Shown one piece after another: positions 34,680 through 43,380 of a stretch of DNA of 64,000 bases. The notes beneath the pieces were generated by a model. That model was given only the letters and a program-made list of their open reading frames with translations. It had not been told where the DNA came from and did not search any database. Both the position numbers and the translations under genes were made by a program. The stretch is from Curtobacterium citreum (GTDB lineage: Bacteria > Actinomycetota > Actinomycetes > Actinomycetales > Microbacteriaceae), in the NCBI RefSeq assembly GCF_006715175.1, contig NZ_VFMQ01000001.1:1364001-1428000 (forward strand). Reading direction: 5' to 3'. Within the stretch, counting starts at the first letter, position 1. Each line of letters begins with the position of its first letter.

Positions 34680-36191
34680 CTACTGGTAGGTGATGAGCGA
34701 CGGCGTCGGCGTCACGTCCGCCATCGTCTGCTCCGGGGTGAGCATGGGCGTGTCCTCGTCGATGAAGTTCTTCCAGCCCCAGTGCACCCCCGCCGGCGCG
34801 TCCTGGTGGAGCGCCTTCCACGTCGCCTGCTTGTCCGGCTGCGACCCCTGCCCGTCGACGTGCACGAGCAGGTCGAGCTCGGGGTGAAGGGTCAGCGACG
34901 CCCGGTCCTGGATCATCGACAGCCGGAACTGGTGCAGGACCAGGGCCTTCGGCGGCAGGTCGTGCTGGCGGACGAGTCCGGCGAGCCACGACGACACCCG
35001 GTCGACCTCGTCCGCCGAGACGCTCCCGATCTGCCGGAGCGGCACCTGGTCCGGCCCGAGCCGCCACTCCGGGTCGAGCGCGAGCCACACGTTCGGCTCC
35101 CGCAGCAACGACTCGTACCGCTTCGCCTGCGACAGGAAGTCCGAGCGCCCGGGCTGCAGGTCGAGCACCACGGGCATCCCCGCCCGCCGCGCGGCGTCGA
35201 CGTACGGTTGCAGCGTCGCGACCGGGAGCTCGCGCGAGTAGTCCCCGTCCGCGCCGGGGTCGCCGGCCGCGACGGTCGCGATGACCTCGAGCGCGGGCGA
35301 GACCGGCTCGTCGCCGAGGCCGTCGTACGACGCCGCGAGCTGCTCCGCCCGCTGCACCGTCGCCGTCGGGTCCTGCTCACCGAGGACCCCGAGCACCGGC
35401 GCGCCCGGTGCCCCGTACAGCGCCGTCCAGCGGTGCCCGTCGAACGGCCGCTGCCCGCCGTGCGGCAGTTGCCAACCACCCTGCGCGGCCCGCACCGTCC
35501 ACCCCGGGTCCGACAAAGCGCGGAACGTCGCACCGGCGAACACCGTCGGGTGCCCCGCGCGCTCGTGCAGCGTCGACACGACGTCCGGCGCCGCCGCGGG
35601 GTCGGTCACCCCCGCGGGCAGCACGACCACGTGCGCGCCGGCCGCCTCCGCCGTCGCCACGGCGGGCGCGTCCGACCGGCGGTCCGCCACGACGACGGTC
35701 GCCGGACGGGAGGCACGCCCCACCGCCGCAGCGTCGCCCGCGTCCGGTGCGTCCCGCTCCGGCACGTCGGTGTCGACCGACACGTCGCCCTCGGCCTGGT
35801 ACCAGTCCGCGCCGAGCCGCTCGAGCTCCGCGGCGACGGCCGCGTCGCCCCGCGAGGAGCCGTCGTCCTCCGCAGCCGAACCCTTCGAGGACGGCGCCAC
35901 CAGCAGCGGCACGTTCGCCCGACGGGCGGCGCTCGTCGCCGTGGCGACCGCACGCTCGTCGCCCGCGGGCGCCACGACCGCGCCCCGTGCGTGCGCGAAG
36001 AGGGCGCGGCTCACCTGGACGGACCGGGTCGTGGGGTCATCGGACGCCGCGACCCGCACGGCGTCGGCGGCGGGACGGGTCAGCTCGGTCGCCGTCCGGT
36101 CTGCTGCGTCCGCCGTGCACCCGGCGGCACCGAGCAGGAGCCCGGAGACGACGAGTGCGAGCAGGGGACGGAGGGGACGACCGGAACGCAT
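34680..36191 (-). CDS. Large lipoprotein of unknown function
   Basis: 503 aa. Lipoprotein signal with lipobox GAAGC at about residue 25. Residues 45-250 alternate strands and helices in a way that recalls cell-wall-binding repeat type 2 modules (ALFAHARGAVVAPAGDERAVATA, ANVPLLVAP). The C-terminal half (from about 300) looks like a TIM barrel with LDLQPGRSDFLSQ, VWLALDPEWRLG, LVLHQFRLSM and HVDGQGS, reminiscent of glycoside-hydrolase folds, but I see no certain catalytic pair. TAGGGT lies 6 nt before ATG 36191. Confidence 0.82.
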   Translation of the reverse strand: MRSGRPLRPLLALVVSGLLLGAAGCTADAADRTATELTRPAADAVRVAASDDPTTRSVQVSRALFAHARGAVVAPAGDERAVATATSAARRANVPLLVAPSSKGSAAEDDGSSRGDAAVAAELERLGADWYQAEGDVSVDTDVPERDAPDAGDAAAVGRASRPATVVVADRRSDAPAVATAEAAGAHVVVLPAGVTDPAAAPDVVSTLHERAGHPTVFAGATFRALSDPGWTVRAAQGGWQLPHGGQRPFDGHRWTALYGAPGAPVLGVLGEQDPTATVQRAEQLAASYDGLGDEPVSPALEVIATVAAGDPGADGDYSRELPVATLQPYVDAARRAGMPVVLDLQPGRSDFLSQAKRYESLLREPNVWLALDPEWRLGPDQVPLRQIGSVSADEVDRVSSWLAGLVRQHDLPPKALVLHQFRLSMIQDRASLTLHPELDLLVHVDGQGSQPDKQATWKALHQDAPAGVHWGWKNFIDEDTPMLTPEQTMADVTPTPSLITYQ

Positions 36192-36197
36192 CGGGCC

Positions 36198-36203
36198 ACC
36201 CTA
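36198..36203 (-). promoter_or_regulatory. -10 box, leaderless lipoprotein gene
   Basis: TAGGGT on the minus strand, 6 nt before ATG 36191. Confidence 0.52.
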
Positions 36204-36247
36204 ACGGGGGCCACGCGCGCGACCTGGACGTCCGGTCAGCGCTCGGT

Positions 36248-36988
36248 TCAGAGGTGGAAGCCGGCGCGCTCCAGGTCGGCGAGGAACGCCGCCGCGAGCT
36301 GCTGCTGCCCGGCGACCGTCGGGTGCTCGCTGTCGTCCTGCAGCCAGTCGGCGTGCCCGGCGATCGGCTGGCCGACGTCGATGTACGTCCCACCGACGGT
36401 CGCGAGCGCCTGCTGCAGGTCGGTGCTGCTCTGCGCCACCTCGTCCGGGACGTCGCCCGGCTGGTCCCACAGCGTGCTGAACCCGACGATCTTCGCGTCG
36501 GGCAGCGCCTGGTGCAGCTGCGTCACGGTCTGCATCGTGGCCGTCGCGAGGGCGGTCGGGTCCTCGCCGAGGTCGTTGTCCGACGACTGGATCACCACGA
36601 GCTCGGGCTTCGCGGACACGGCGCCCTGGATCAGCCCCGCATAGTCCGTTCCGCAGTCGCCGACGGAGATGAACCCGGCGCCGCTGCACGAGTCGTTCGC
36701 CACGACCGCGCCGGTCTGCTCGCCGATGAGGGACGGCCATGCGTCCGCGGAGTCGTCGAGCCCGTAGCCGGCCATGATCGAGTCGCCGATCGTCACGACG
36801 TCGCTGTCCACCGTGAAGGACGGCGGGGTCGGCGTGGGCGACGCGCTCGGGGTCGGGCTGGCGGAGGCGGTGGCGCGGGCGGCGGAGGCGACGGACTCGT
36901 GTCCCACGGCGGCGTGCCAACCGAGGACGCCGACGCCGGCGACGACCGCGACGAGCGCAGCGGCGAGGAGCGGACGGGTCGAGGGCAT
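36248..36988 (-). CDS. Secreted or membrane-anchored SGNH/GDSL hydrolase
   Basis: 246 aa. The N-terminal hydrophobic segment (LLAAALVAVVAGVGVLGW) is a signal anchor, then a Ser/Pro linker, then an SGNH esterase domain: block I TIGDSIMAGYG (nucleophile Ser), a block III-like SSDNDLG, and block V DSEHPTVAG (Asp/His). Likely acts on acyl or acetyl esters outside the membrane. ATG 36988 lies 7 nt after a TACAGT box. Confidence 0.9.
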   Translation of the reverse strand: MPSTRPLLAAALVAVVAGVGVLGWHAAVGHESVASAARATASASPTPSASPTPTPPSFTVDSDVVTIGDSIMAGYGLDDSADAWPSLIGEQTGAVVANDSCSGAGFISVGDCGTDYAGLIQGAVSAKPELVVIQSSDNDLGEDPTALATATMQTVTQLHQALPDAKIVGFSTLWDQPGDVPDEVAQSSTDLQQALATVGGTYIDVGQPIAGHADWLQDDSEHPTVAGQQQLAAAFLADLERAGFHL

Positions 36989-36995
36989 GCGTTCG

Positions 36996-37001
36996 ACTGT
37001 A
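36996..37001 (-). promoter_or_regulatory. -10 box, leaderless SGNH hydrolase gene
   Basis: TACAGT on the minus strand, 7 nt before ATG 36988. Confidence 0.5.
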
Positions 37002-37115
37002 GGTCGCCGGAGCGGTCGCTGTCCGGTCTCTGTGCCGACTGCTGGACGCTTCATGGCTGGGGCATGGGGAGCGCGACCTGGGAAGCCGACAGGTGTCGTC
37101 TCGTAGACAGGGTGC

Positions 37116-37946
37116 ATGCAGGCCCCGCCGGACGACCAGCCCACCATCGGACCGGTCCCGGCTCCCGCCGTGCACTGCATGACGCTGAACCTGCGGCGGC
37201 GCGTCCTGCGACCGCCGACCCACCCGGACGCGTGGGAGCGGCGCCGGGACGCCGTGGTCGCGCTCGTCACCTCCGAAGCGCCCACCGTCCTGGCCGTCCA
37301 GGAGGCGCTGCCCACGCAGACCGCGGACCTCACGTCGCGTCTCGGGTCGCGTTGGGAACCCGTCGTCGTCGGCCGCGGCGCGCGCGGGGGCGGCGAGGCC
37401 GTCGGCCTGCTGCTCGATCAGGAGCGGGTCCGGGTCGTCGAGCGGCGCACCTGGGCGCTCTCCCGCACGCCGTCGCGACCCGGGTCGCGTTCGTGGGCGA
37501 CCGCGTTCCCGCGGCACGCCGTCGGTGCGGTCCTCGAGGACCGCACGACCGGCACCGTGTTCCTCGCCGTCGCGACGCACCTCGACGTCGCGTCCCCGTG
37601 GGCGCGCCTGCGGCAGGCGGAGCTCCTCGGCCGGATCGTTCGCCAGCGTGGCCTGCCGGCCGTCGTGATGGCGGACTGGAACTGCCCTGCGGGCTCCGGG
37701 CCGTGGCGAGCCCTGGCGGAGGCGGGGGTCGTCGACAGCGTGCCCCGTGCCTCCCGGCTGGTCGGCGAGGAGTGGGGGACGTACCCGCACTACCGGAGTC
37801 CGCGTGTCGGGGGCCGGCGCATCGACGGGGTGCTCGTGACCGAGGACGCCGTCGTCGAGCGGGCAGCCGTGTCCGTGCGCAGGCCCGGCGGGGTCTGGCC
37901 GTCCGACCACGCGGCCGTGCACGCCGTCGTGCGGTGGGCGTCGTGA
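37116..37946 (+). CDS. Endonuclease/exonuclease/phosphatase-family protein
   Basis: 276-aa metal-dependent phosphoesterase of the DNase I-like fold. Signature residues: MTLNLRRR (Asn), VLAVQEALP (metal-binding Glu), LAVATHLDV (His), VMADWNCP (Asp/Asn) and VWPSDHAAVHA (catalytic Asp-His). Substrate unknown (nucleic acid, sphingolipid or phosphoinositide are family options). No signal peptide. TAGACA (one base off TANNNT) lies 6 nt before ATG 37116. The next gene overlaps by 4 nt. Confidence 0.9.
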   Translation: MQAPPDDQPTIGPVPAPAVHCMTLNLRRRVLRPPTHPDAWERRRDAVVALVTSEAPTVLAVQEALPTQTADLTSRLGSRWEPVVVGRGARGGGEAVGLLLDQERVRVVERRTWALSRTPSRPGSRSWATAFPRHAVGAVLEDRTTGTVFLAVATHLDVASPWARLRQAELLGRIVRQRGLPAVVMADWNCPAGSGPWRALAEAGVVDSVPRASRLVGEEWGTYPHYRSPRVGGRRIDGVLVTEDAVVERAAVSVRRPGGVWPSDHAAVHAVVRWAS

Positions 37947-38524
37947 TCGCGACGCTCGGACCGACGTTCCTGCGGCCGCGCTTCACCGTCGCCGACGTGG
38001 TGCGGCTCGCGACGCTCGTCAGCGTGCCGGTCGCCGCCGTCGGGTGGGGGAGCACCTCGTTCGCGGTGATGGCCCTCGCGCTGTTCGGCGTCGTCGTGCC
38101 GCGCGCACTCGGGCTGCGGCCCGCGTTCGACCTGGCCGTCTGCCTGCTCGTGCTGCTCGCGGGGTGGTCGAGCGCGCTCGAGTGGTACACGTCGGTGTTC
38201 CTGTGGGACAAGGTCGTGCACGTCGTGCTGACCGGGCTCCTGGCGGCGCTGCTCGCGGTGATCGCCGCCGACCTGCAGCTCGTGCCGCACGCCCCGGATG
38301 CGGGCCGGGTGGCCGTGGCGCTCCTGGTGTTCTGCGCGGGGCTCGCGATCGGGGCCGTGTGGGAGATGTGCGAGTGGCTCGGGCACAACTACGTCGACTC
38401 GGCGATCTTCGTCGGCTACGACGACACGATCGGGGACCTGGCGGCGGACGGGCTCGGCGGGCTGCTCGTCGGGTTCGCGCTGCCGTGGCTGGCGGCGTCG
38501 CGGGAGGTCGTCCGGCGGCGGTGA
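37943..38524 (+). CDS. DUF2238 (YjdF-like) membrane protein
   Basis: 193 aa with about five to six membrane segments. Conserved polar residues of the family are present: WDKVVHVVLTGLLAALL, GAVWEMCEWLGHNY and YDDTIGDLAADGLGGLLVGF. Function unknown. GTG 37943 overlaps the preceding stop (GTGA). Confidence 0.85.
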   Translation: MIATLGPTFLRPRFTVADVVRLATLVSVPVAAVGWGSTSFAVMALALFGVVVPRALGLRPAFDLAVCLLVLLAGWSSALEWYTSVFLWDKVVHVVLTGLLAALLAVIAADLQLVPHAPDAGRVAVALLVFCAGLAIGAVWEMCEWLGHNYVDSAIFVGYDDTIGDLAADGLGGLLVGFALPWLAASREVVRRR

Positions 38525-38614
38525 CGGTGGGGTGCCGTGGGTGGTGGGCCTCGGCGGGACGCGTGGTGGGCTTCGGTGCGACGCGCCGTGGCGCGGAGGG
38601 GGTCCGGCGTCCGC

Positions 38615-38620
38615 TATGCT
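38615..38620 (+). promoter_or_regulatory. Likely -10 box of the tRNA-Pro promoter
   Basis: TATGCT, about 73 nt before the tRNA. The -35 region is not convincing. Confidence 0.4.
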
Positions 38621-38692
38621 TGACGGGCTGCTCGCGCTCCGGTCGGACGCGGCGGTGGGTCCCACTCGGGGGTCCGGGTCCGTCAGGACTCA

Positions 38693-38766
<74 letters not shown>

Positions 38767-38771
38767 CCGAG

Positions 38772-38805
38772 AAGCCCCGACGGAACGCAGGTTCCGTCGG
38801 GGCTT
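38772..38805 (+). terminator. Terminator of tRNA-Pro
   Basis: 15-bp perfect stem (AAGCCCCGACGGAAC with GTTCCGTCGGGGCTT) around a GCAG loop, then TCGTCG. Intrinsic-type, with a poor T-run. Confidence 0.85.
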
Positions 38806-38930
38806 TCGTCGTGTGCGCTGCGGCCGCGGCCCCCGAGTCCTTCGTTGTTCGCAGGAAGATGTGGTTCGGTTCCGTCTCCTCCGTGGAGCCGACCACGCGA
38901 CCGCGGTGGCTCGCTCGTTCGGCTGCGCCG

Positions 38931-39335
38931 TCAGCGCTTCGTGAGGTTCGCGACCAGGCGGTCGATCGAGTCCCGCCACTCGGTCGTCCCGGTCTCGGCC
39001 CACAGCTCGGCGAGTTCGCCGTCGGGGTGCGCGGCGATCGCCACTGCACGGAGCGCCCGGTCCGCGAGACGGCGGCTCGGTCTGCGTGCGCGGCCGACGA
39101 AGTCCTGGATGTCCTCGGTGTACGCGTCGGTCTGCGACGGTCGACCGAGTCCGTGCGCGACGACCTCTGCCGCAGCCACGGCGACGGCGGCGTCGTCACT
39201 GTCGAGTCCTTCTCCGGCTCGCTCTGCTCGGGCGAGGGCCCGCTTGACGACCGTCCACCGCTGCTGACCGTCGAGTTCCGCGACGAAGTCGGCCGCGTCG
39301 TCGTTCCCGACCGGTTCTGCGCTCCACGTCCCCAC
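38931..39335 (-). CDS. DUF4259 domain protein
   Basis: 134 aa, soluble. The start matches the family signature (GTW...NDDAADFVAEL). The body is helical and alanine-rich, ending DSIDRLVANLTKR. Function unknown. GTG 39335 was chosen because that is where the family begins and a TACGCT box lies 6 nt upstream; a longer in-frame ATG at 39488 is rejected. Confidence 0.85.
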   Translation of the reverse strand: MGTWSAEPVGNDDAADFVAELDGQQRWTVVKRALARAERAGEGLDSDDAAVAVAAAEVVAHGLGRPSQTDAYTEDIQDFVGRARRPSRRLADRALRAVAIAAHPDGELAELWAETGTTEWRDSIDRLVANLTKR

Positions 39336-39341
39336 GGGCCC

Positions 39342-39347
39342 AGCGTA
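39342..39347 (-). promoter_or_regulatory. -10 box, leaderless DUF4259 gene
   Basis: TACGCT on the minus strand, 6 nt before GTG 39335. Confidence 0.57.
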
Positions 39348-39421
39348 GGACGACAACCGTGCAGAGGGGCCATCCGGGCCGAGGGTCACCGCTCCGCGCG
39401 GGTCGTGGGACGATCGCTCCC

Positions 39422-40021
39422 ATGACGAACGCTGCACAGGACGCGTGGCCGGAACTGACCGACATGCTCGCTGCTGCACCGACGGCACAGGTCCTGCCGG
39501 GCGGGTCGAGCGAGGACCTCGACTCCCTCGGTCTCACGGAGCGGTCGTTCCTCGGCGCGCTGGTGGCGCACACCGGCGGTGTCACTGTGGACCACGGCTG
39601 GCTCCGGCTGCTCGGCGGACCAGGTTCAGGCCTCGCGTCCGTCGTCGACGCCAACGACCGGTCCTCCGGGTTCTGCGTCGTCGCGTTCGACGTCCTCGGT
39701 GGGGTGTTCGCACTCGACGGCGGTGCGCTCGGCGCAGGTGACGGCAGCGTGCACTACTTCGCGCCGGACAGCCTCGAGTGGGAGGACCTCGAGATCCCGC
39801 ACAGCCAGTTCCTGGCGGCGATGCTCTCCGATGCGATCGGCCAGTTCTCCGAGCCGTTCCGGTGGAACGGGTGGCGCGAGGAGGTCGCTGCACTCACGCT
39901 GGACCGCGGCATGTCGCTGTACCCGCCGCTGTTCACGGCGGAGGGCAAGGACCCAGAGCGCAGCAGTCGACGGGACGTGCCCATGACGGAGCTCGTCGGC
40001 GATCGCTGGCCCGTTGGCTGA
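39422..40021 (+). CDS. DUF2625 family protein
   Basis: 199 aa, cytosolic. Family landmarks: VDHGWLRLLGG, GFCVVAFDVLGGVFALDGG, VHYFAPDSLEWEDLEIPHSQFL, EPFRWNGWREEV and a SLYPPLFTAEGKD region. Function unknown. ATG 39422 is favoured over an in-frame ATG at 39359. A long palindrome terminates it against the convergent gene. Confidence 0.88.
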   Translation: MTNAAQDAWPELTDMLAAAPTAQVLPGGSSEDLDSLGLTERSFLGALVAHTGGVTVDHGWLRLLGGPGSGLASVVDANDRSSGFCVVAFDVLGGVFALDGGALGAGDGSVHYFAPDSLEWEDLEIPHSQFLAAMLSDAIGQFSEPFRWNGWREEVAALTLDRGMSLYPPLFTAEGKDPERSSRRDVPMTELVGDRWPVG

Positions 40022-40086
40022 GCCGAGGGCGCGTCGGCTCATGGCCGGAGGTGCTCGTGTGGAGCGAGCTGCCCGAGCGGCCGACC

Positions 40087-40142
40087 ACAGGGCGGACGGG
40101 AGGCACGGTGCCAGCTGGCACCGCGCCTCCCGTCCGCCCTGT
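40087..40142. terminator. Palindromic bidirectional terminator
   Basis: 56-bp palindrome with 28-nt arms and one mismatch, centred at 40114/40115. It shares the core GGACGGGAGGCACGGTGCC with four other copies. It lies between convergent genes. Confidence 0.85.
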
Positions 40143-40170
40143 GCCGTCGCTGGCCGAGGCCGACGCGGTG

Positions 40171-40614
40171 TCACCCAGCCGTGAGCGCCTCGCCGTCGAA
40201 CACGCAGATCACCACGCCGAAGATGGTCGCGAGGAGCGCCGGGAGCAGGCCGAGCGCACCGATGCACAGGGCGACCCACCCGACGCGGTGCCCCGCCACC
40301 CAGCCCCGGACGACGCCTCGGTACCCGAGGCCGATGACGACGAGCGCGCTCGGCAGCGCCGTGATGCCGATGAGCCCGACGAGGAACTCTGCTCGCGCGA
40401 CCGGTACGGGAGGGTCGTCCAGCGGATGCCGCGGCACCGCGGTGCTGGCGAGGTCCGCCGCAGACACACTGTTCGCGACCGACAGCGCGAGTGCCATCGC
40501 TGCTGACCAGACCAGCACGAGGGCCAGCGCGAACCAGCCGGCGGACGTCCGTCCCGCCCCGGCCGGACCGCTCGCCTGCATCGGGTCGCGCTGGTGCCAC
40601 AGGTGATCGGTCAC
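40171..40614 (-). CDS. Small membrane protein of unknown function
   Basis: 147 aa with three hydrophobic segments (FALALVLVWSAAMALALSV, LVGLIGITALPSALVVIGLG and VALCIGALGLLPALLATIFGVV). The arrangement resembles DUF4190-like small membrane proteins but no signature is certain. GTG 40614 lies 6 nt after a TATCCT box, so the in-frame ATG at 40668 is not used. Confidence 0.72.
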   Translation of the reverse strand: MTDHLWHQRDPMQASGPAGAGRTSAGWFALALVLVWSAAMALALSVANSVSAADLASTAVPRHPLDDPPVPVARAEFLVGLIGITALPSALVVIGLGYRGVVRGWVAGHRVGWVALCIGALGLLPALLATIFGVVICVFDGEALTAG

Positions 40615-40620
40615 GCCGCG

Positions 40621-40626
40621 AGGATA
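40621..40626 (-). promoter_or_regulatory. -10 box, leaderless membrane-protein gene
   Basis: TATCCT on the minus strand, 6 nt before GTG 40614. Confidence 0.55.
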
Positions 40627-40672
40627 CGGGCTCGCCTCCGGGGCCTCCGGCTCCAGAGCGGTCACCATTGTG

Positions 40673-40678
40673 TACTAT
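40673..40678 (+). promoter_or_regulatory. -10 box, leaderless ArsR-CDF operon
   Basis: TACTAT, 6 nt before GTG 40685. Confidence 0.6.
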
Positions 40679-40684
40679 CTGCGT

Positions 40685-41047
40685 GTGCACGTAGACAAGC
40701 AACCCTGCGGATTGAGCCCGGAGTCCGAGTACGTCGAGCTCGCCGCCGAGGTGTTCGCGATGCTCGCCGACGCCACCCGCGTGAAGATCATCCTCGCGCT
40801 GCGCGGCGCCGGGGAGCTGTCCGTCACCCGGTTGGCCGAGGTCGTCGACAAGAGCGCCGCCGGGGTGTCGCAGCACCTGGCCAAGCTCCGTCTCGCGCGG
40901 ATGGTGTCCACACGTCGCGACGGGACCACGGTCTACTACCGCCTGACCGACGAGCACGCATCGGAGCTGGTGGTCGACGCCGTGAAGCAGGCCGAGCACG
41001 TCGTCGGGTCCGCGCACCACCACCGTGGAGAGCGGGGGAGCGCATGA
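40685..41047 (+). CDS. ArsR/SmtB-family metal-sensing repressor 1
   Basis: 120-aa winged-helix repressor with recognition helix SAAGVSQHLAKLRLARMV. The alpha-5 metal site of this family (D-x-H-x10-H-x2-H/E) is only partly kept: Asp89, His91, Gln102 in place of the third ligand, and His105. Extra possible ligands are Cys8 and His111-113. Length and His tail resemble the Ni/Co sensor NmtR. GTG 40685 is set by TACTAT 6 nt upstream. It overlaps the CDF exporter gene by 4 nt (ATGA), so it most likely represses that exporter until metal binds. Confidence 0.9.
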   Translation: MHVDKQPCGLSPESEYVELAAEVFAMLADATRVKIILALRGAGELSVTRLAEVVDKSAAGVSQHLAKLRLARMVSTRRDGTTVYYRLTDEHASELVVDAVKQAEHVVGSAHHHRGERGSA

Positions 41048-42081
41048 GCGGGCACGACCGCACGGTGGCCCACGCCGGACACGACCACGATCACGATCAC
41101 GACCACGACCACGGTGGGGACGGCCACTCGCATCCGCACGGCGGGGTGAAGGGGTTCCTCCACGACCTGTTCGTCCCGCACGCGCACGACTCCGCGGACT
41201 CGATCGACGACGCGATGGAGGCCAGCACCGCCGGCGTCCGCGCCCTGAAGACCAGCCTGTTCGTCCTCCTCGCCACCACGGTCCTGCAGGCGGTGATCGT
41301 CGCGTTCACCGGATCGATCGCGCTGCTCGCCGACACGATCCACAACTTCGCCGACGCCCTGACCGCGGTGCCGCTGTGGATCGCGTTCGTCGTCGGCCGG
41401 CGGGCCGCGAACCGCCGCTACACCTACGGCTACGGCCGCGCGGAAGACCTCGCGGGCATGTTCATCGTGTTCGTCGTCGCTCTCTCTGCCGTCGTCGCAG
41501 GGTGGCAGGCCATCGACCGGTTCATCACCCCGCGACCGATCGAGAACCCGTGGCTGCTCGTCGCCGCCGGTCTCATCGGCTTCGCCGGCAACGAAGCGGT
41601 CGCGATCTACCGCATCCGCGTCGGCCGGAAGATCGGCTCAGCCGCTCTGGTCGCCGACGGGGTGCACGCTCGTCTCGACGGGTTCACGTCACTGTCGGTC
41701 GTCCTCGGCGCGATCGGCGTGCTCCTCGGGTTCCCGATCGCCGACCCGATCATCGGCCTGCTCATCGCCGTCTCGATCATGGTGCTCCTCTGGGGGACCG
41801 TGAAGTCGATCGGTGCCCGGCTCATGGACGCCATCGATCCCGCGCTCCTCGGCAGGGCAGAGCACGCGCTGGAGCACACTCCCGGTGTCGAAGCCGTCCG
41901 GGACATCAGGCTGCGCTGGGTCGGGCACCGGCTCACCGGGTCCGCCACCGTCGAGGTCACGGCGTCCTCCCTGCACGACGCCGAGCACATCGCGGAGCAC
42001 GCTGCCGAACACGTGCACGAGGTGATGGGCAACGTCGACGAGTTCACCGTCACGCCCGCCGTCCACGTGCAGCACCGGTGA
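41044..42081 (+). CDS. Cation diffusion facilitator (CzcD/ZitB-type) metal exporter
   Basis: 345-aa inner-membrane antiporter exporting Zn(II) or related divalent metals. The N-terminus is His-rich (HAGHDHDHDHDHDHGGDGHSHPHGG). Six membrane helices follow, with transport-site motifs DTIHNFADALTAVP and ADGVHARLDGFTS, and a C-terminal ferredoxin-like cytosolic domain rich in His/Glu. Translationally coupled to the ArsR gene. The metal cannot be fixed from sequence. Confidence 0.95.
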   Translation: MSGHDRTVAHAGHDHDHDHDHDHGGDGHSHPHGGVKGFLHDLFVPHAHDSADSIDDAMEASTAGVRALKTSLFVLLATTVLQAVIVAFTGSIALLADTIHNFADALTAVPLWIAFVVGRRAANRRYTYGYGRAEDLAGMFIVFVVALSAVVAGWQAIDRFITPRPIENPWLLVAAGLIGFAGNEAVAIYRIRVGRKIGSAALVADGVHARLDGFTSLSVVLGAIGVLLGFPIADPIIGLLIAVSIMVLLWGTVKSIGARLMDAIDPALLGRAEHALEHTPGVEAVRDIRLRWVGHRLTGSATVEVTASSLHDAEHIAEHAAEHVHEVMGNVDEFTVTPAVHVQHR

Positions 42082-42165
42082 CCATGATCTGACGGTGGGT
42101 TGCCGCAGCCCGCGGTCGTGCCGCACCATGGGAGCGCGCGCCCGATCCGTCCGCTCGGAAGACTG

Positions 42166-42621
42166 ATGCTCACCACCACCGCCTCCCCGCGTCGCCGGCT
42201 GCTGCTGCAGACCACGGCGACGCTCGCACTCCTGCTGCTGGTCGGGTTCACGGTCCTGATGCACTCGATGGCCGGGCACACCGCGGCCCACGAGCACTCG
42301 ACGGCTGCTCCGATGGCCACCGCCGAGCACGGCCACGTCGCGACCGCCGAGCACGGCGAGCACGCGGCGCCCCAGACCGCGATGATGACCGTCCTCGCCG
42401 ACGCCGGCTGCGACGGTGGCCTGTGCGCACTGATGTGCTCCCTGATGGGGATGGCCTGCGCGCTGACGATCACGCTGTTCACGTGGGTGCTGCTGCGCGC
42501 ACGGACCGGCGGCGTCCTCGCACTGCTGTCGCGGCTGCTCGCGCTGGCCGGCCGGCAGCCACGCCGCATGGCGGCACTGAGACCACCGTCACCCACGGCG
42601 TTGCAGGTCATCCGGATCTGA
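42166..42621 (+). CDS. His-rich membrane protein (DUF6153-like)
   Basis: 151 aa: a membrane segment near the N-terminus (TLALLLLVGFTVLMHSMAG), a His-rich extracytoplasmic loop (GHTAAHEHS, EHGHVATAEHGEHAA), a Cys pair region (DAGCDGGLCALMCSLM), then a second membrane helix. Suggests metal (copper or zinc) handling outside the membrane. ATG 42166 has GGAAG 5 nt upstream. It lies between the CDF exporter and the DUF305 lipoprotein. Confidence 0.78.
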   Translation: MLTTTASPRRRLLLQTTATLALLLLVGFTVLMHSMAGHTAAHEHSTAAPMATAEHGHVATAEHGEHAAPQTAMMTVLADAGCDGGLCALMCSLMGMACALTITLFTWVLLRARTGGVLALLSRLLALAGRQPRRMAALRPPSPTALQVIRI

Positions 42622-42726
42622 TCCGCCCTGCGGGACCCCACCCGCGGAGGGTGGCTCCCGCGTGCCCGGATCCGGGAGGCGTCCGCCTGCCCGGAACACC
42701 TGACGCATCCACGGGAACGGAAGACC

Positions 42727-43326
42727 ATGCACACCACCACGACCACACGCACCTTCGCGATCGCCGCCGCGCTGACCCTGGGCCTCACCCTCGCCGGGTG
42801 CTCCACCAGCAACACCCGCTCCGAGGCCGGTTCGTCCTCGTCGTCGACGCCGGCCGCGTCGGCGCACGACGACCATGACGTGACGTTCGCGCAGATGATG
42901 CTGCCGCACCACGAGCAGGCCGTCGAGATGAGCGACATGCTCCTCGCGAAGGGTGACGGCGTCGATCCGGACGTCGCTGCCCTCGCGGAGCAGATCAAGA
43001 CCGAACAGTCGCCGGAGATCGAGCAGCTCACCAGCTGGCTCCGGGCATGGGGTGCGCCCACCGCGTCGAAGCACTCCGGGACGGGGTACGCCATGTCCGG
43101 GACGATGTCCGATTCCGACATGACCGACCTCGACCAGGCGTCTGCGCAGGACGCCGGGAAGCTGTTCCTCGAGCAGATGATCCAGCACCACGAGGGCGCC
43201 GTCGAGATGGCGAAGGCCGAGGTCGACGAGGGCCGGAACGCCGAGGCGGTCGCGATGGCGAGGTCGATCGTGTCGAGTCAGACCGAGCAGATCACCCGGA
43301 TGCAGGACATGCTCGCGGCGATGTGA
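42727..43326 (+). CDS. DUF305 lipoprotein
   Basis: 199 aa, exported. Lipobox LAGC (Cys25) followed by a Ser-rich linker. Two ferritin-like repeats carry the family motifs TFAQMMLPHHEQAVEMSDML and LFLEQMIQHHEGAVEMAKAE, with HH pairs likely to bind metal. Members often sit with copper or other metal-resistance genes, as here. ATG 42727 has GGAAG upstream. Confidence 0.92.
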   Translation: MHTTTTTRTFAIAAALTLGLTLAGCSTSNTRSEAGSSSSSTPAASAHDDHDVTFAQMMLPHHEQAVEMSDMLLAKGDGVDPDVAALAEQIKTEQSPEIEQLTSWLRAWGAPTASKHSGTGYAMSGTMSDSDMTDLDQASAQDAGKLFLEQMIQHHEGAVEMAKAEVDEGRNAEAVAMARSIVSSQTEQITRMQDMLAAM

Positions 43327-43330
43327 TCCC

Positions 43331-43373
43331 GGCGTGGATCGCGGCGGGCCGACCGGCACGCCGTGATCCACGC
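43331..43373. terminator. Inverted repeat between convergent genes
   Basis: GGCGTGGATC (43331-43340) and GATCCACGCC (43364-43373) are perfectly complementary around a G+C-rich 23-nt loop. It lies between the DUF305 gene and a convergent small gene. Confidence 0.55.
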
Positions 43374-43380
43374 CGTCCCG

